Below are positions 48,948 to 58,553 of a DNA stretch of 64,000 nt, piece after piece. Within the stretch, counting starts at the first letter, position 1. Each line of letters begins with the position of its first letter. Below the pieces are notes generated by a model that saw only the letters and a program-made list of their open reading frames with translations, searched no databases and was not told the DNA's origin. The translations under genes and the position numbers were made by a program. The DNA comes from Kofleriaceae bacterium (GTDB lineage: Bacteria; Myxococcota_A; Polyangia; Haliangiales; Haliangiaceae), in NCBI GenBank assembly GCA_020633495.1, contig JACKDR010000023.1:1-64000 (forward strand), written 5' to 3'.

Positions 48948-50028
48948 CCGCGCCGTGGTTGGATCGCCGGCTGCTGGTCTGCGTCGGCGCCGGCGGCGTC
49001 GGCAAGACCACCGTGTCGGCCGCGATCGCGCTGGCCGCGGCGCGCGCCGGGCGCCGGGCCCTGGTGCTCACCGTCGATCCGGCGCGGCGGCTCGCCGGCG
49101 CGCTGGGCCTGTCGGCGCTGCCCGGTCAACCGGCGCCGGTGCCGGCGGCGGCGCTGGCCGCGGCCGGGCTCGACACCGGCGGCCGGCTCGACGCGATGAT
49201 GCTCGACCAGGCCGGCGCCTGGGACCGGCTGATCGCCCGCCACGCCGACGACGCGGCGCGGGCCCGCCTCGCCGACAGCCGGTTCTTCCGGGCCCTGTCG
49301 CAGCGGTTCGCCGGCGCCACCGAGTACCTCGCGCTCGACGAGCTCGCCGAGCTGACCGGCAGCGGCGATCACGATCTGATCGTCCTGGACACCCCGCCGG
49401 GCGAGCGCGCGATCGATCTGCTCGGCGCGCCGGCGCGGGCCCGCGCCCTGCTCGACCCGCGGGTGCTGCACTTCCTCGGCGGCGCCGGCCGCCTGATCCC
49501 CGGCGGCCTCGAGGCCGCCGCCGGCGGCGCCGCGCTGCTGCTCGAGCTGTTCGGCGTGCTGAGCGCCACCGCCGACGTCGCCGACGCCCTGGCCGCGCGC
49601 GCCGCGGCGGCGCGCGCGCCGCGCTGACCGATCCCGGCGCCGGCGTCCTGGTGGTCGCGGCGCCCGACGACCGCGCGATCGCCGGGGCCGGCGCCCTCGC
49701 CACCCGGATCGCCGCGCTCGGGCTGGACGTCGCCGGCGCCGTGGTCAACCGCGTCCACGCGCCGTGGCCGGCGTCTCCGCCGCCGGATCGCGCCGCGGTC
49801 GCCGCCGCGCTCGCCGCCGCCGGCGTCGCCGATCACGCGGCGTGGCTGGCCGCGACCTTCGTCGGTCACGAGCACCGGGCCCGCGGCGAGGCCCGCCGGA
49901 TCGCCGCGCTGGCCGCGGCGCTGCCGGCGGGCGTGCCCCTGTGCCGGGTCCCGGCCCAGGACGTCGACGTCCACGATCTGCGCGGCCTCGCCGCGATGGC
50001 GGCGGCGTTCGACCGACCCGGGTCGTAG
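48944..50028 (+). CDS. ArsA/Get3-like ATPase, second of pair, frameshifted
   Basis: The 5' frame encodes VGAGGVGKTTVSAAIALA (P-loop without the signature Lys of ArsA), LVLTVDPARRLAGALGL, IVLDTPPGERAIDLLG and the helical domain, then ends at 49627. The expected C-terminal part (LVVAAPDDRAIAGAGALATR, VAGAVVNRVHAP, down to VHDLRGLAAMAAAF) continues in another frame to 50028. The junction is in the GC alternation at about 49595-49620, so one base is probably gained or lost. The intact protein would be about 360 residues, as in Rv3680-like partners. GTG at 48944 has GGAGGT and overlaps the first ATPase. Confidence 0.75.
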
Positions 50029-50096
50029 ACGCGGTCGGTCCCGACCGGCCGACGATCCGACCAGTGGCGCCGCGCGTGCGCGTCCTGGCAGCGCGG

Positions 50097-51053
50097 TCAC
50101 CGCCGCGGCAGCCCGGGATGGGCGAGCCGCACCCGGTACAGCCCGGTCTGCGCGGTGACGTACAGGGTCCGGTGGTCGGCGTCGCCGAAGGCGCAGTTGG
50201 CCGGCTGCTCGGGGATCGCGATCGCACCCCACCGGGTGCCGTCGGGCGCGAACACCTCGATCCCGGCCGACGTGCTGACGAACAGGTTGCCGGCGGCGTC
50301 GATCGCCATGCCATCCGGGGTCGCGGCGGTGGTCGCGAACGTCCGCGCCGCGCCCAGCGCGCCGTCGGGCATGACGTCGAAGGCGCGCACCACCGCGGCG
50401 TCGCTGTCGTCGACGTAGAGCACCGCCTGGTCGGGCGCCAGGACCACGCCGTTGGGCCGCTCGGTCAGGGCGCCGCGGCGCTCGGCGGTCACGGTCCCGT
50501 CCGGCGCGACCCGGAACACGCCGATGAAGTCGAGCTCGCGGTCGGCGTCGCTGATGCCGTACGGCGGATCGGTGAAGTAGATCGTGCCGTCGTCGCGGAC
50601 GACGACGTCGTTGGGCGAGTTGAGGCGCGCGCCCTCGAAGCGCTCGGCCACCGCACTGACCGCGCCGTTCTCGGTGCGCGACAGCCGCCGCGCGCCGTGC
50701 TCGGCGGCGAGCAGGCGTCCCTGCGGATCGAGGGCGAGGCCGTTGGACATGTCGCTGGGCTGGCGGAAGACGGTGACCGCGCCGCCCGGCCCGAGGCGGT
50801 AGATCGTCGACGCCGGGATATCGCTGAACAGCAGATCAGCGTCGCCGTCGCGCCACTGCGGACCCTCGACGAACATGAACCCGCCCATGACCGGCTCGAC
50901 GGCGCCGACGCCGTCGAGGGGATCGCCGGTGAAGGCGTCGGCGGTGCCGCCGTCGACGGCGCCGCCGTCGCCGCCGTCGTCGGGAGATCCGCCTCCCCCA
51001 CCACACGCGGCCACCGCGAACGCGAGGGTCATCGATCGCACGACGCTGCGCAT
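50097..51053 (-). CDS. SMP-30/gluconolactonase-like lipoprotein
   Basis: A 318-residue beta-propeller protein anchored as a lipoprotein (lipobox AVAAC, Cys17, then a Gly/Asp linker). Propeller features include VEGPQWRDGDADLLFSDIPA, NGLALDPQGRLLAAEHG, LNSPNDVVVRDDGTIYFTDPP (Asn/Asp metal ligands as in gluconolactonase/SMP-30) and RPNGVVLAPDQAVLYVDDSD. It could hydrolyse a sugar lactone or bind a ligand outside the cytoplasm. It converges on the second ATPase gene and diverges from the FAD-oxidoreductase gene. Confidence 0.85.
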   Translation of the reverse strand: MRSVVRSMTLAFAVAACGGGGGSPDDGGDGGAVDGGTADAFTGDPLDGVGAVEPVMGGFMFVEGPQWRDGDADLLFSDIPASTIYRLGPGGAVTVFRQPSDMSNGLALDPQGRLLAAEHGARRLSRTENGAVSAVAERFEGARLNSPNDVVVRDDGTIYFTDPPYGISDADRELDFIGVFRVAPDGTVTAERRGALTERPNGVVLAPDQAVLYVDDSDAAVVRAFDVMPDGALGAARTFATTAATPDGMAIDAAGNLFVSTSAGIEVFAPDGTRWGAIAIPEQPANCAFGDADHRTLYVTAQTGLYRVRLAHPGLPRR

Positions 51054-51124
51054 GCGTGATGATAACCGCCCCCGGGTGAATCGCGATCGCGCCGAGTTCG
51101 TTATGCTGCGCGCGGGAGGACACC

Positions 51125-53134
51125 TTGGCCGACGACCGTGCGAAGCCCGAGAAGGTCGCCATCCTGGGGGGTGGCGTGGCGGCGATGACCGCCGCGTTCG
51201 AGATCACCAGCGCCCCGGGGTGGCAGGACGACTACGACGTCACGATCTACCAGCTCGGCTGGCGCCTCGGCGGCAAGGGCGCCAGCGGGCGCAACGCCGC
51301 CCACTACCAGCGCATCGAGGAGCACGGGCTGCACATCCTGCTCGGCTTCTACGAGAACGCGTTCCGGGTGCTGCGCGCCTGCTACGACGAGCTCGGCCGC
51401 GCCCCGGGCGAGCCCCTCGCGACCTGGCAGGAGGCGTTCGAGCCCCACAACTACGTCGTGCTGATGGAGCAGGCCGGCGACGGGTGGGTGCCGTGGCCGC
51501 TCGACTTCCCGCCCAACAGCGAGCTGCCCGGCGACGGCGGCGTCCTGCCGACGCCGTGGAGCTTCGTCGAGATGATCCTCGGCTGGATCGCGCGCGCCTT
51601 CGAGAAGGACGAGTGGATCCCCGATCGCCCCGCCGGCTGGGACGCGGTCGAGGGCCACCTCGGCAAGGGCCTCGAGGGCCACCTCGAGCTGCTCGGCGCG
51701 CTGCGCGAGGTCCACGCCTGGCTGCACGAGCTCGGCGGCGACGTCACCCACCTGGAGGCGTCGCTGCGCCGGCTGTTCATCACGATCGACCTCGGCATCG
51801 CCGCGGTCGCCGGCATGATCGAGGACGGCCTGATCCTGCCGCCGGTGAACTGGTTCAAGATCGACGACCTCGACTTCCGGGCCTGGCTGAGCAAGCACGG
51901 CGCCCACCCGGCGTCGGTCGACTCGGCCTACATCCGCGGCATGTACGACCTGGGCTTCTCGCTGCCCGGCCAGGTCGGCGCCGGCACCGCGCTGCACGGC
52001 ATCCTGCGCATGGTCTGGACCTACAAGGGCGCCGTGTTCTGGAAGATGCAGGCCGGCATGGGCGACACGATCTTCGCCCCGCTCTACCAGGTGCTGAAGA
52101 AGCGCGGCGTCAAGTTCCGCTTCTTCCACCGCGTCGATCGGCTGACGCTGTCCGAGGATCAGCGCCACGTCGAGACGATCGTCGTCGGACGCCAGGCCAC
52201 CGTGACCGGCGGCGACGACGCCTACGATCCGCTGGTCCCGGTCAAGGGCCTGCCGTGCTGGCCGTCGGAGCCGCGCTACGACCAGCTCGAGCAGGGCGCC
52301 GCGCTGCGGGCGTCGGGGCAGGATCTCGAGGACTGGTGGACGACGTGGAAGGATCCGGCGCCGCCGCGGACGCTGCAGCGGGGCGTCGACTTCGACACCG
52401 TCGTGCTCGGCTGCTCGGTCGGCATCTTCCCGTACATCGCCGCCGACCTGATGGCGGCCAGCCCGGCGCTGCGCACGATGGTCGAGAAGGTCGGCACGAC
52501 CCAGACCCAGGCGATGCAGCTGTGGCTCGCGACCGACCTCGCCGGCCTGGGCTGGACGCTGCCGTCGCCGGTGCTCGACGGCTACGCCGAGCCGATGGAC
52601 ACGTGGGCCGACATGACCCACCTGGTGCCGCGCGAGGCGTGGCCGGCCGACGCCACGCCGCGCAACCTGGCCTACCTGTGCTCGCCGCTGCCCGACGACG
52701 GGCCGCCGCCGCCGCGCGACCAGCACGGCTACGCCCAGGCCCAGGCCGCGCGCGTGCACGAGAACGCGGTGTGGTGGCTGAACCAGCGGGTGCGGCCGCT
52801 GTGGCCGGGCGCGACCCGCGCCGACGACCCCGACGGCCTCGACTGGAACCTGCTGGTCGCGCCGGGCTCGACCGCGGTCGGCGAGGCGCGCTTCGACACC
52901 CAGTACTGGCTCGCGACCCTCAACCCGTCCGATCGCTACGTCCTCGCCCTGCCCGGCAGCGTCCAGCACCGGCTCGGCACCGACGGCGCCGGCTTCGCCA
53001 ACCTGTACCTGGCCGGCGACTACCTGCGCACCGGCATGAACGTCGGCTGCGTCGAGGCCGCCACGATGGGCGGCATGCACGCGTCCCGCGCCATCTGCGG
53101 CCGCCCCGAGGAGATCATCGGTGACGACACCTGA
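51125..53134 (+). CDS. Large FAD/NAD(P)-binding oxidoreductase
   Basis: A 669-residue flavoprotein starting with KVAILGGGVAAMTAAFEITS and a dinucleotide-binding loop continuing LGGKGASGRNAAHYQRIEEHGLHIL, as in amine-oxidase/phytoene-desaturase relatives. A closing motif near the C-terminus (NLYLAGDYLRTGMNVGCVEAATMGGMHASRA) matches FAD-binding ends. The middle holds long substrate-domain segments with many Trp residues. The TTG start at 51125 follows GGGAGGA. Its last 14 bases overlap the acetoacetate-decarboxylase-like gene, suggesting the two enzymes act in one pathway. The substrate is unknown. Confidence 0.82.
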   Translation: MADDRAKPEKVAILGGGVAAMTAAFEITSAPGWQDDYDVTIYQLGWRLGGKGASGRNAAHYQRIEEHGLHILLGFYENAFRVLRACYDELGRAPGEPLATWQEAFEPHNYVVLMEQAGDGWVPWPLDFPPNSELPGDGGVLPTPWSFVEMILGWIARAFEKDEWIPDRPAGWDAVEGHLGKGLEGHLELLGALREVHAWLHELGGDVTHLEASLRRLFITIDLGIAAVAGMIEDGLILPPVNWFKIDDLDFRAWLSKHGAHPASVDSAYIRGMYDLGFSLPGQVGAGTALHGILRMVWTYKGAVFWKMQAGMGDTIFAPLYQVLKKRGVKFRFFHRVDRLTLSEDQRHVETIVVGRQATVTGGDDAYDPLVPVKGLPCWPSEPRYDQLEQGAALRASGQDLEDWWTTWKDPAPPRTLQRGVDFDTVVLGCSVGIFPYIAADLMAASPALRTMVEKVGTTQTQAMQLWLATDLAGLGWTLPSPVLDGYAEPMDTWADMTHLVPREAWPADATPRNLAYLCSPLPDDGPPPPRDQHGYAQAQAARVHENAVWWLNQRVRPLWPGATRADDPDGLDWNLLVAPGSTAVGEARFDTQYWLATLNPSDRYVLALPGSVQHRLGTDGAGFANLYLAGDYLRTGMNVGCVEAATMGGMHASRAICGRPEEIIGDDT

Positions 53135-54104
53135 GTACATCCAGCGCGGCGGCGACCTGGTCATGGCGCAGCCGCTCGAGCTGAAGGACGCGACCATGTA
53201 CTCGTTCCTGGTCGGCGCCGACCTCGACGCCCTGACCAAGATCTGCGACGCCCAGCTCAACGCCGTCACCGGCGGCGCCACGGTCTACAAGCCGATGCTG
53301 CCGATGGCGACGGTGGTGTGCGCCGACATCGCGAAGTCGTACTCGCTGACCCCGCCCGACTCGACCAAGGGCTGGATGGCGGAGCGCGACTTCGGCATCT
53401 GGGTGCCGCTGGTCGCCGGCACGATGGACGGCGGCACGTTCAAGCCCGACCGCCTGGTCTGGTACCTGCCGTACGTCTTCGTCGACAACGTCGCCGCGAT
53501 GGTCACCGGCCGCGACGTCTTCGGCTTCTTCAAGCAGACCGCGACCCTGACGATGCCGGCGACGCCGACCACCGAGGGCGCGTTCACCGCCGACGCGCTG
53601 GTCATCCAGACGTTCTCGCCGGACGCGCAGGCGCAGACGCTGCAGCTGCTCGAGGTCACCTCGACCGCGGGGGTGCCGTCGCCGGGCGGCGGCTGGACGT
53701 CGCCGGTCAAGGCGATCGAGGCGCTGCTCGGCGACCTCAAGCGGCTGTTCTTCGACGTCGTCGACACCGCCCTGCTGCCGCTGTCGGACTGGAAGATGGT
53801 CGAGACCCTGCTCAAGGACGCCGTCGAGGGCCTGGTGCCGATGGTCTTCCTCAAGCAGTACCGCGACGCCACCGACCCCGGCCGCGCCTGCTACCAGGCG
53901 GTGATCGAGGCCCCGGCCAAGCTCCAGGCCTGGCACGACGGCGGCCTGTGCCACCCACACGACGTCGTCATCACGCCGTGCGACAGCCACCCGATCGTCG
54001 CCGAGTGCGGCCTCGCCGGCCCGACCGTGCGCAGCGAGCTCGGCTTCTGGACCCGCATCGACTTCGTCATGGAGGCCGGCCAGGTCATCGCCCAGCGTCC
54101 CTGA
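53121..54104 (+). CDS. Acetoacetate-decarboxylase-like protein
   Basis: A 327-residue protein of the acetoacetate decarboxylase superfamily. The Schiff-base lysine region appears as GRDVFGFFKQTATLTMP with Lys138, matching the ExxGxPK-type motif, and the preceding WYLPYVFVDNVAAMVTGRD is the usual barrel strand and turn. The GTG start overlaps the oxidoreductase gene. It may decarboxylate a beta-keto acid or catalyse an aldol-type step on the oxidoreductase product. The C-terminus has an HPHDVVITPCDSHPIV segment of unknown meaning. Confidence 0.8.
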   Translation: MTTPEYIQRGGDLVMAQPLELKDATMYSFLVGADLDALTKICDAQLNAVTGGATVYKPMLPMATVVCADIAKSYSLTPPDSTKGWMAERDFGIWVPLVAGTMDGGTFKPDRLVWYLPYVFVDNVAAMVTGRDVFGFFKQTATLTMPATPTTEGAFTADALVIQTFSPDAQAQTLQLLEVTSTAGVPSPGGGWTSPVKAIEALLGDLKRLFFDVVDTALLPLSDWKMVETLLKDAVEGLVPMVFLKQYRDATDPGRACYQAVIEAPAKLQAWHDGGLCHPHDVVITPCDSHPIVAECGLAGPTVRSELGFWTRIDFVMEAGQVIAQRP

Positions 54105-54115
54105 CCGCGCGACCC

Positions 54116-57100
54116 GTGCCCGACCAGCCGGCGCTCATCGGCGACTACCGGATCCTCGACCTGCTCGGTCGCGGCGGCATGGGCGTGGTCTACGTCGCCG
54201 AGCACGTCGCCAGCGGCGAGGCCGCCGCGGTCAAGACCGTGCGGGTGCCGACCGAGTCGTCGCTGGAGTCGCTGCGCCGCGAGATCCACGCGCTGTCGTC
54301 GCTGCACCACCCGGGCGTCGTGCGCATCCGCGACCACGGCATCGCCGACGGCATGCCGTGGTACGCGATGGACCTGCTGCGCGGGCGGACCCTGCGCGAC
54401 TACTTCCGCGCGTGGTGGGGCGAGCCCACCGAGCCACGCAGCGACACCCGCAACATCCGGGGCCCGGCCCACGACCTCGACGCCGAGCCGGCGGCGGCGC
54501 AGCTGCGGCTCGGCGGGGTGCCGCCGTTCACGATCGCGGGCTGCCTGGGCCTGTTCCGACGCATCTGCGCGCCGCTGGCGTTCCTCCACGGCGAGGGCCT
54601 GGTCCACCGCGACCTGTCGCCGACCAACATCTTCATCCTCGACGGAGAGCGGCCGACGCTGTTCGACTTCGGCCTGGCCGCGCACTTCCGCACCGACAGC
54701 GCGCGCGACGTCCTCGAGGTCGGCGGCCAGGCGGTCGGCACGACCCACTACATGGCGCCGGAGCAGGTCCGCGGCGAGGTCGTCGACGCCCGCGCCGACG
54801 TCTACGCCCTCGGCTGCATCCTCTACGAGGCGGTGACCGGGCGGCCGCCGTTCCTCGGCGAGACCCGCGCCGCGGTGCTGTGGCAGCACGTCGAGGACCT
54901 GCCGCCGGCGGCGTCGGCGCTCAACCCGGCGCTCCCCGCCGAGCTCGACGACCTGCTGGCCCGCATGCTGGCCAAGCGGCCGCGCGACCGTATCGGCTAC
55001 GTCGCCGACGTCGCGCGCGCGCTCGACCGCCTGGGCGCGACGCCCGACCCCGACGGCGACGACGGGCGGCCGCCGCCGCGGTCGTACACCTACCGCTCGG
55101 GCGTGTGCGGGCGCGGCGCCTGGCTCGACCGCTTCGACGCCGTGATCGCGCAGCTCGAGGCGCGCCAGGGCGGCTGCGCCGTCATCTCCGGCGAGAGCGG
55201 CGTCGGCAAGACCCGCCTGGTCGCCGAGATCGCGACCCGCGCCGCCAGCCGCGGGCTGCGCGTCGTCACCGGCGAGTGCCAGCCGGTCGCGATCACCACC
55301 GCCGGCGACGCCGACGCCGACGTCCACGCGGCCCCGCTGCACCCGCTGCGGGCGCTGCTGCGCAACGTCGCCGACCGGGCCCGCGAGGGGCGGCGCCGAC
55401 GAGGCGCGCGCCGGCTGCTCGGCGCCGGCGGCGCGCTGCTGGCCGCCTACGAGCCGGCGCTCGCCGACGTCGCGCCGCCCGACGACGGCGCCGCCGCGAC
55501 GCTGACCGCGGCGGCGTCGCGGTTCCGGGTCCTCGCCGTGCTGCGCGACCTGCTGGTCGCGTTCGCCGCCGACGAGCCGGTGCTGCTGGTGCTCGACGAC
55601 GTCCAGTGGGCCGACGAGCTGACGCTGTCGCTCTTGCGCTCGCTGGGCGCCGAGTTCCTGGTCGAGCACGGCATCCTGCTGCTCGCGACGGTGCGCGCCG
55701 AGGAGGCGACCCCGCTGCACGAGGGCCTGTTCCGCGCCCTGGGCGGCGCCCGGATCGATCTGGCGCGGCTCGACGGGCCCGCGGTCGGCGAGATGGTCCG
55801 CGACATGCTCGCGCTCGACGACGACGCCCCGGCGCTGACCGCCTTCGTCGCCGAGCGCTCCGAGGGCAACCCGTTCTTCGCCGCCGAGTACCTGCGGGTC
55901 GCCGTCGACGAGGGCGTCGTGACCCGCGACGGCTCGGGCCGGTGGCGGCTGCCCCGCGTCGACGAGTCCGGCTACGACCGCCTGCCGACGCCGCGCACGA
56001 TCGAGGAGCTGGTGACGCGGCGCCTCGCCGGCCTGTCGCGGGCCGCGCGCGCCGTCGTCGCCACCGCCGCGGTGCTCGGCCGCGAGTGCAGCGCCGCCGT
56101 GCTGCGCGCCGCCTGCGACCTCGACGAGCGCGACGCCCTCGACGGCCTCGGCGAGCTGATGGTCCGCCACGTCCTCGACGAGTCGCGGGTCGGGCACGTC
56201 CGGTTCGAGCACGACAAGCTGCGCGAGATCGCGTACCGGGGCATCGACGACGACGCCCGCCGGGTCCACCACCGCCGCGCCGCCGCCGCGCTCGAGGCCC
56301 GCTACCGCGGCGATCCCGACTTCGCGCTGCGCCACGCCGAGCTGGCCCACCACTGGGAGGAGGCCGGCGACCTCGCGCGCGCCCGCGACCACCTCGAGGA
56401 GGCGGCGCGGCACGCCCTCGACGGCGCCGCGTTCGGCGACGCCGCCGCCCACCTGCGCCGGCTGCTCGGGCTGCCGCTCGCGACCGCGGCGCCGCGCCGC
56501 GCCCGCTGGGAGCGCCGCCTCGGCGAGGCCTGCTACGCGCTGGGCGATCTGCCCGGCTGCGCCACCCACACCGCGCGCTCGCTCGAGCACCTCGGCCACC
56601 GGCTGCCGTCGAGCTGGCTGGCGTGGATCGCGGCGGTCGCCGGCGGCACCGCGCGCCAGGTCGCGTTCCGGGTCCGCGGCCGCCGCCCGCCGCCCGCCGC
56701 GGCCGACGACGATGCGGCCGCCGCCGGCGTCGACGCCACCGCCGCTGGCGCCGACGCCGACCAGCTCGCCGAGGCGGCGCTGGCGGCGGCGCGCATGACC
56801 TCCTGCTACTTCTTCGACGACGACGCGCTGGCGATGATCGGCGCCGCGCTGGTGTCGGTGAACCTGGCCGAGCGCGCCGGCCACGGCGTCCCGGTCGCGG
56901 AGCCGTACGCCCAGCTCGGCTACGTCGCCGGCCTCGGCCGCCTGGCCCGGGTGTCGCGCGCCTACCACGACCGCGCCCGCGCCACCGCCCGCGCCACCGG
57001 CGACCCGGTCGGGCTGATCAAGGCGCACTGCAGCGACGCCGCCTACGCCGTCGGCACCGGCGCCTGGGAGGTCGCGCGCGCCGAGGCCCAGCGCGCGCTC

Positions 57101-57884
57101 GAGCTGGCGCGCACGATCCGCAACGCCCAGGAGATCGAGGTCGCGCTGACCATCCTGGCCCACTGCGACTGGTGCGAGGGCCGCTGGTCGCAGTCGCGGC
57201 GGCGCGCCGTCGAGCTGCTGACCTCGGCGCGGCAGCGCGGCAACCCGCAGCACGAGGCGTGGGGCGTCTACACGGTCGGGCGCATCGATCTCGCCGCCGG
57301 CGACCTCGACCAGGCGCTGGCCCGCTTCGACGAGGCCGCCGCCCTGCTGGCCCGCCAGTCCGATCACGCGTCACAGGTGCTGTGCGGCGGCATGACCGCG
57401 CTGGCCCTGGCCCGCGCCGGCCACGGCGCGCGCGCCGTCGAGATCGCCGACGCCACGACCGCGCGGATCGGTCGCCGCATGCCCGCGGTGTTCACGATCG
57501 CCGAGGGCTTCACCGGCACCGCCGAGGCCTACCTCGATCTCTGGGAGGCCGGGGCCGCCGACCTCGCGGCGCCGGCCCGGCGCGCCGTCGACAACGCGCG
57601 CCGCTTCGCCCGCGTCTTCCCGATCGCGCAGCCGGGCGCCCGGGTGCTGCGGGCCCGGCTGCAGCGCCTGACCGGCCAGCCGCGGCGCGCGCCGCCGCCA
57701 CCAGCGCCGCGGGCTCGACGGCGCGGTCGCGCTCGGCATGCCGCACGAGCAGGCCAGCGCCCACGCCGAGCTGGCGCGGCTCGGCACCGACGCCGGGGAC
57801 CGGGCGCGCCACGCCGACGCCGCCCGGGCGCTGTGGTCGCGCCTGGGCTGCCGCTGGCAGCTCGCCCACGTCGCGCTGCCGTAG
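54116..57884 (+). CDS. Serine/threonine kinase-AAA ATPase-TPR regulator, frameshifted near the C-terminus
   Basis: About 1,255 residues. Kinase domain 1-300: G-loop LGRGGMGVVYVAE, VAIK-type Lys in AAVKTV, catalytic HRDLSPTN (Ser in place of the usual Lys), DFGLA, and MAPEQVRGE; an insert of about 35 residues follows the hinge. An ATPase domain has Walker A GESGVGKT (about 358-365) and Walker B LLVLDDVQWADE (about 485-496). TPR-like helices fill the rest. The frame changes at about 57690 in a GCC run; reading then continues as ALGMPHEQASAHAELARLG and ends at the TAG 57882-57884. PknK-like architecture. It follows the decarboxylase gene by 11 bases. Confidence 0.85.
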
Positions 57885-57959
57885 ACCGACGGCGCGAGAA
57901 TTCGTGCGCCGGTCGCGGCGCGGCCGCGTTGTCCAGGTGAACCCCAACCTGGAGCCACC

Positions 57960-58478
57960 ATGCCCCTGTCCCGGACCTCCCTCGTCACCACCTTCGTCCT
58001 GTCGCTCGCCGCCGGCGCCGTCGCCACCATCGCGCCGCCGGCGCCCGCCGCGCACGCGTGCGGCGACTTCCAGGCGCCGCGCCGCGCGCTCGGCGCCGAG
58101 GCCACCGACGTCGTCGCGCGCCACTTCGCGGCCCTCGCCGACGGCGATCTCGACGCCGTCCGCGCGCTGTGGGCGCCGGGCGCCAAGGCGACCTCGATCG
58201 ACGCCCACGGCCGCGTCACCCGCGTCCGGTCGATCGGCCTGGCGGCGCGGCGCTGGATCGCCGACCGCGACGGCCTGCGCTGGACGATCGGCGACGCCAC
58301 GGTCCGCGCCGACGGCGCCGTCGAGGTCACCGCCGAGGTGACCTGGGCCGGCGCCCGCTACCACGACGTCCTGCGCCTGGCGCCGGGCGACGACGGCGCG
58401 CTCCGGCTCACCGCCAAGTCGTCGCGGCGCGTCGCCGAGGTCCGCGACCGCGGCGGCCACCCCGCCGGCGCGTACTAG
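57960..58478 (+). CDS. Exported NTF2/SnoaL-like protein
   Basis: A 172-residue protein with a signal peptide (core SLVTTFVLSLAAGAVATIA, cleavage near AAHAC) and a cystatin/NTF2-like domain: VVARHFAALADGDLDAVRALW, then GLRWTIGDATVRADGAVEVTAEVTWAGARYHDVLRL. Such domains bind or turn over small ligands. The stop codon TAG at 58476-58478 lies within the terminal repeat of the IS1182-like element, so the C-terminus may have been reset by insertion. GGAG precedes the ATG at 57960. Confidence 0.8.
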   Translation: MPLSRTSLVTTFVLSLAAGAVATIAPPAPAAHACGDFQAPRRALGAEATDVVARHFAALADGDLDAVRALWAPGAKATSIDAHGRVTRVRSIGLAARRWIADRDGLRWTIGDATVRADGAVEVTAEVTWAGARYHDVLRLAPGDDGALRLTAKSSRRVAEVRDRGGHPAGAY

Positions 58479-58494
58479 GAGCGTGTAGCCGATA
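58475..58494. repeat. Left terminal inverted repeat of the IS
   Basis: CTAGGAGCGTGTAGCCGATA; it overlaps the stop codon of the upstream NTF2-like gene. Confidence 0.85.
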
Positions 58495-58553
58495 GCCCCC
58501 CGGGCCAGGACGGCATCGTCCGCGGTCGGGTATCGCGTGCGGCCCGGGGCGGC

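Noticed and set aside
53891..57367. A minus-strand open frame of about 1,160 codons
   Set aside because: Antisense to the kinase-AAA-TPR gene. The translation is Arg/Ala/Gly/Val-rich without motifs, as expected from GC-rich third positions.
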